Origin: Dromaius novaehollandiae
Lineage: Eukaryota > Chordata > Aves > Casuariiformes > Dromaiidae
NCBI RefSeq assembly: GCF_036370855.1
Contig: NC_088101.1
Span: 65,657,559 to 65,721,558, forward strand
Direction: 5' to 3'
Length of the DNA: 64,000 nucleotides
The translations under genes and the position numbers were made by a program. Of the stretch, positions 61,869 to 64,000 are shown piece after piece (the stretch's first letter is position 1; every line of letters begins with the position of its first letter). Under the pieces are notes generated by a model, which ran no database searches, was not told the origin of the DNA, and saw only the letters and a program-made list of their open reading frames with translations.

Positions 61869-64000
61869 GATAAAGCTATGGAGACCCTTGGAAAGGATTC
61901 CCAGAGATGCTGGAAGAGAATATAACTGTGGCACAACAGGCCAAATGTCAGGACTGTTCAGCTAGCATCTCAGATTAACTTGTGTCTTCTTAACATTTGC
62001 ATTCAGAGTACTTAACTGGGAAACAGATAATGACAGAGTTTCCCCATGTGAATTTTCTAACTAATAGATTATCAAACATTTTGAGGCTTCCCGGTCTTCT
62101 TTTATATAAGGAAATATTTGCTGGCAGAAGGATAGGGACCTCAGTCTTCCACATCTCAAGTGAATACACAAACCATTTGGGTCCTGTAACTGGACCCAAA
62201 TAATTTTTTATAGATAATACAACTTCCTCAATATCTGAGATGAAGAGACATTCATACCAGAATTTGGCTCATCTGGGACAGTGGATAAATAGTTTAAGGT
62301 TTGGGAGATGGTTACCAGCTAAAGGTTACCTCCTATGCCTTCCTGACATAGATCTCTGATAAATATGTACCTCTTTCTGGCCAGATCACCTACAGATACT
62401 CATATCCTGCCATTTTCCCACACATTTCTGTATTTAGTTTAGATTAGCTGCATTTGTGTAAACTCCTACTTAGCCAACAAACTTCCAACTACATTATTTA
62501 ATGGGCACGACCACCCTGAAGACATGAGTTTGAACACTGCAAGATGTGTATTTCCAATATTAAGCCTTCTGTTCTTAATTATCTGCCATCCAAGATTTAC
62601 ATACATGTCCAGAAATACATCCCAATCAATAATATGAAGGTCTCAGATGGTCCTGAGTAACTAAATTTCTGTCAGGTACTAAAATTACCTGATACAAAGG
62701 TAGTTTAGACTCCAGGCAACACTATCCTTGTTTTTAGAGATGATAGACCGTAACACCTCAAAGCAGAGGATTACAGTAAATTTACACATTGATTTAGTTC
62801 AGAAACATCATGACACATTTAACAGTCTTAGAAAATCTCACTCCCATGATTGACTACTGGTAGCTTGACACCATCAGAAACAAATTTTGCTGAATTATTA
62901 CATAATTCTTTTCCTTCAGAAAGGAATGTATGGGAAGCTTTGCTTTCTTGTCTTTTTCTTGAGCCTGAGTGTTTCATTATCAGCAAGTCCTAACTCATCA
63001 CTCATTGTAAGGGAAAGAACCCCTTTGCCTTCAGTGGAAGTGGGATTGGCCCTAATGATGACAAAATATTCTTGTGGAGCTACTTCATTTTGTGTGTGAC
63101 TATTTACTACTTGTCTTCTAATGGTTACAGTATTCTGCCTTAGCAGTAAAATAAAGTAGGGAATAATCTTAGTATCTACAGGATAGACTTTATTTCTATT
63201 GTGTATCTCAAATGGAGTAAAACTTCCCACTTTTAGAAAACAACAACAACAAAAACCCAGATAATCAGTTCCACGTGAAATGTAATTTTTACTGTTTATT
63301 TACTGATTGATTAAATATTTTGACAGAGCAATTTCACATCAAAATTAAAACATGACATAAAAATGTGAGTGTTTTTTTAAGAAGGAAACACGAGCACAAA
63401 TCATGATGGCAATAATCACATCTACAAAGAAAAAAATAGGCAAAGAAAAAAAGAGAAAACATAGTACTGAAAATTCTCAACAGCACATTCCTTCCCTGAA
63501 TGGCACAGTATACACTATGCTTTACATATGATACACATGAAAAAGTACAGGCAGCCACTGATATCAGAAAAAGAGAGTAATAAACAAAATAGAAAGTTCA
63601 ATAGATTAAGTGCTGAACCTGTTGTGTTTAGGTTACAGTGTTTTCTAAGCTTGTACTCGTCTAAATTAGCAAGGCTTACCACCACTCAAATCTAATTTGA
63701 ATTGTTATTTGCAGCTCTAATTGCCAAACTCTCTGTTCAAAACTAGTAATGGAATTCTACTTTCATTATTCCTCTCTTATTGCTGGTAGTAAATAAAATA
63801 CTCAATATAGGATGATTTTCCTCTATTAGGACAAAACAGTGACATACTGATTAAACTTAAACTGCCAGATCTTATTTCATGTTTCCCTGTTACTATCACA
63901 GCAGAATACAACTAGTCATTTTCTTTCCAAATACCTTAATTTAAACTTTTGTCAGTATTAAAAGGTGGCAATAGCTGAACTGATATTTTTAAAGTATTAC
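61869..64000. other. AT-rich DNA, no gene seen
   Basis: No gene or named repeat is supported. Short frames at 61990-62203 overlap on both strands and the minus frame 62916-63230 (104 codons) has no recognisable domain. A short AAC run lies near 63239-63256. Confidence 0.5.

Noticed and set aside
1..64000. CRISPR array, operon or prokaryotic mobile system
   Set aside because: No regularly spaced direct repeats, no coding density and clear avian CR1 elements rule out a prokaryotic reading.

Overview
This window looks like ordinary non-coding DNA from a bird (sauropsid) nuclear genome. Three copies of CR1 retrotransposon (600-1250, 45916-46300 and 48907-49377, all antisense) begin with the complement of the avian CR1 3' end, the ATTCTGTG-type 8-mer repeat. 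A fourth copy (45061-45561) lies in sense orientation and ends in that repeat. The rest is AT-rich, with stop codons in all frames, microsatellites, homopolymer runs and old decayed transposons. Nothing suggests a prokaryote, a plasmid or a compact gene-dense region: there are no operons, ribosome-binding sites or long ORFs.

I could not support any protein-coding gene, exon, rRNA or functional tRNA. The longest open frame is 176 codons (60146-60676). It has low-complexity hydrophobic composition and no recognisable domain, so I treat it as chance unless transcript data say otherwise. The window could be intergenic or the inside of a large intron; the sequence alone does not decide this.

Layout. 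1-9.5 kb: one CR1 copy with a small inverted insertion, then unique AT-rich DNA. 9.5-14.5 kb: a near-perfect hairpin at 9.53 kb and a diverged pair of direct repeats at 12.6-12.8 kb. 14.5-20 kb: two older CR1 fragments, a CA/TA microsatellite and a possible ancient repeat. 23.2-24.1 kb: a decayed internal part of an old CR1-clade LINE, antisense. 26.9-27.3 kb: a solo endogenous-retrovirus LTR with matching 5-bp target duplications, the clearest discrete insertion. 29.6-29.8 and 34.1 kb: degraded CR1 fragments. 34.8-37.0 kb: a C18 tract, a perfect 10-bp inverted repeat and a weaker LTR candidate. 45.1-49.4 kb: a cluster of three CR1 copies, two of them close together and inverted. 53.6, 56.4 and 57.5 kb: small GC- or CpG-rich islands of unknown origin. 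61.8 kb: a short tRNA-like (SINE-head-like) block.

No set of genes works together here. The content is retrotransposon history (CR1 LINEs and LTR elements), short tandem repeats and unexplained unique DNA that may include conserved regulatory elements, which I cannot detect from one sequence. I did not find a convincing new biological system. The most checkable leads are the solo LTR, the 9.5-kb hairpin, the 12.6-kb duplication, the rearranged CR1 copies and the CpG-rich patch at 53.6 kb.
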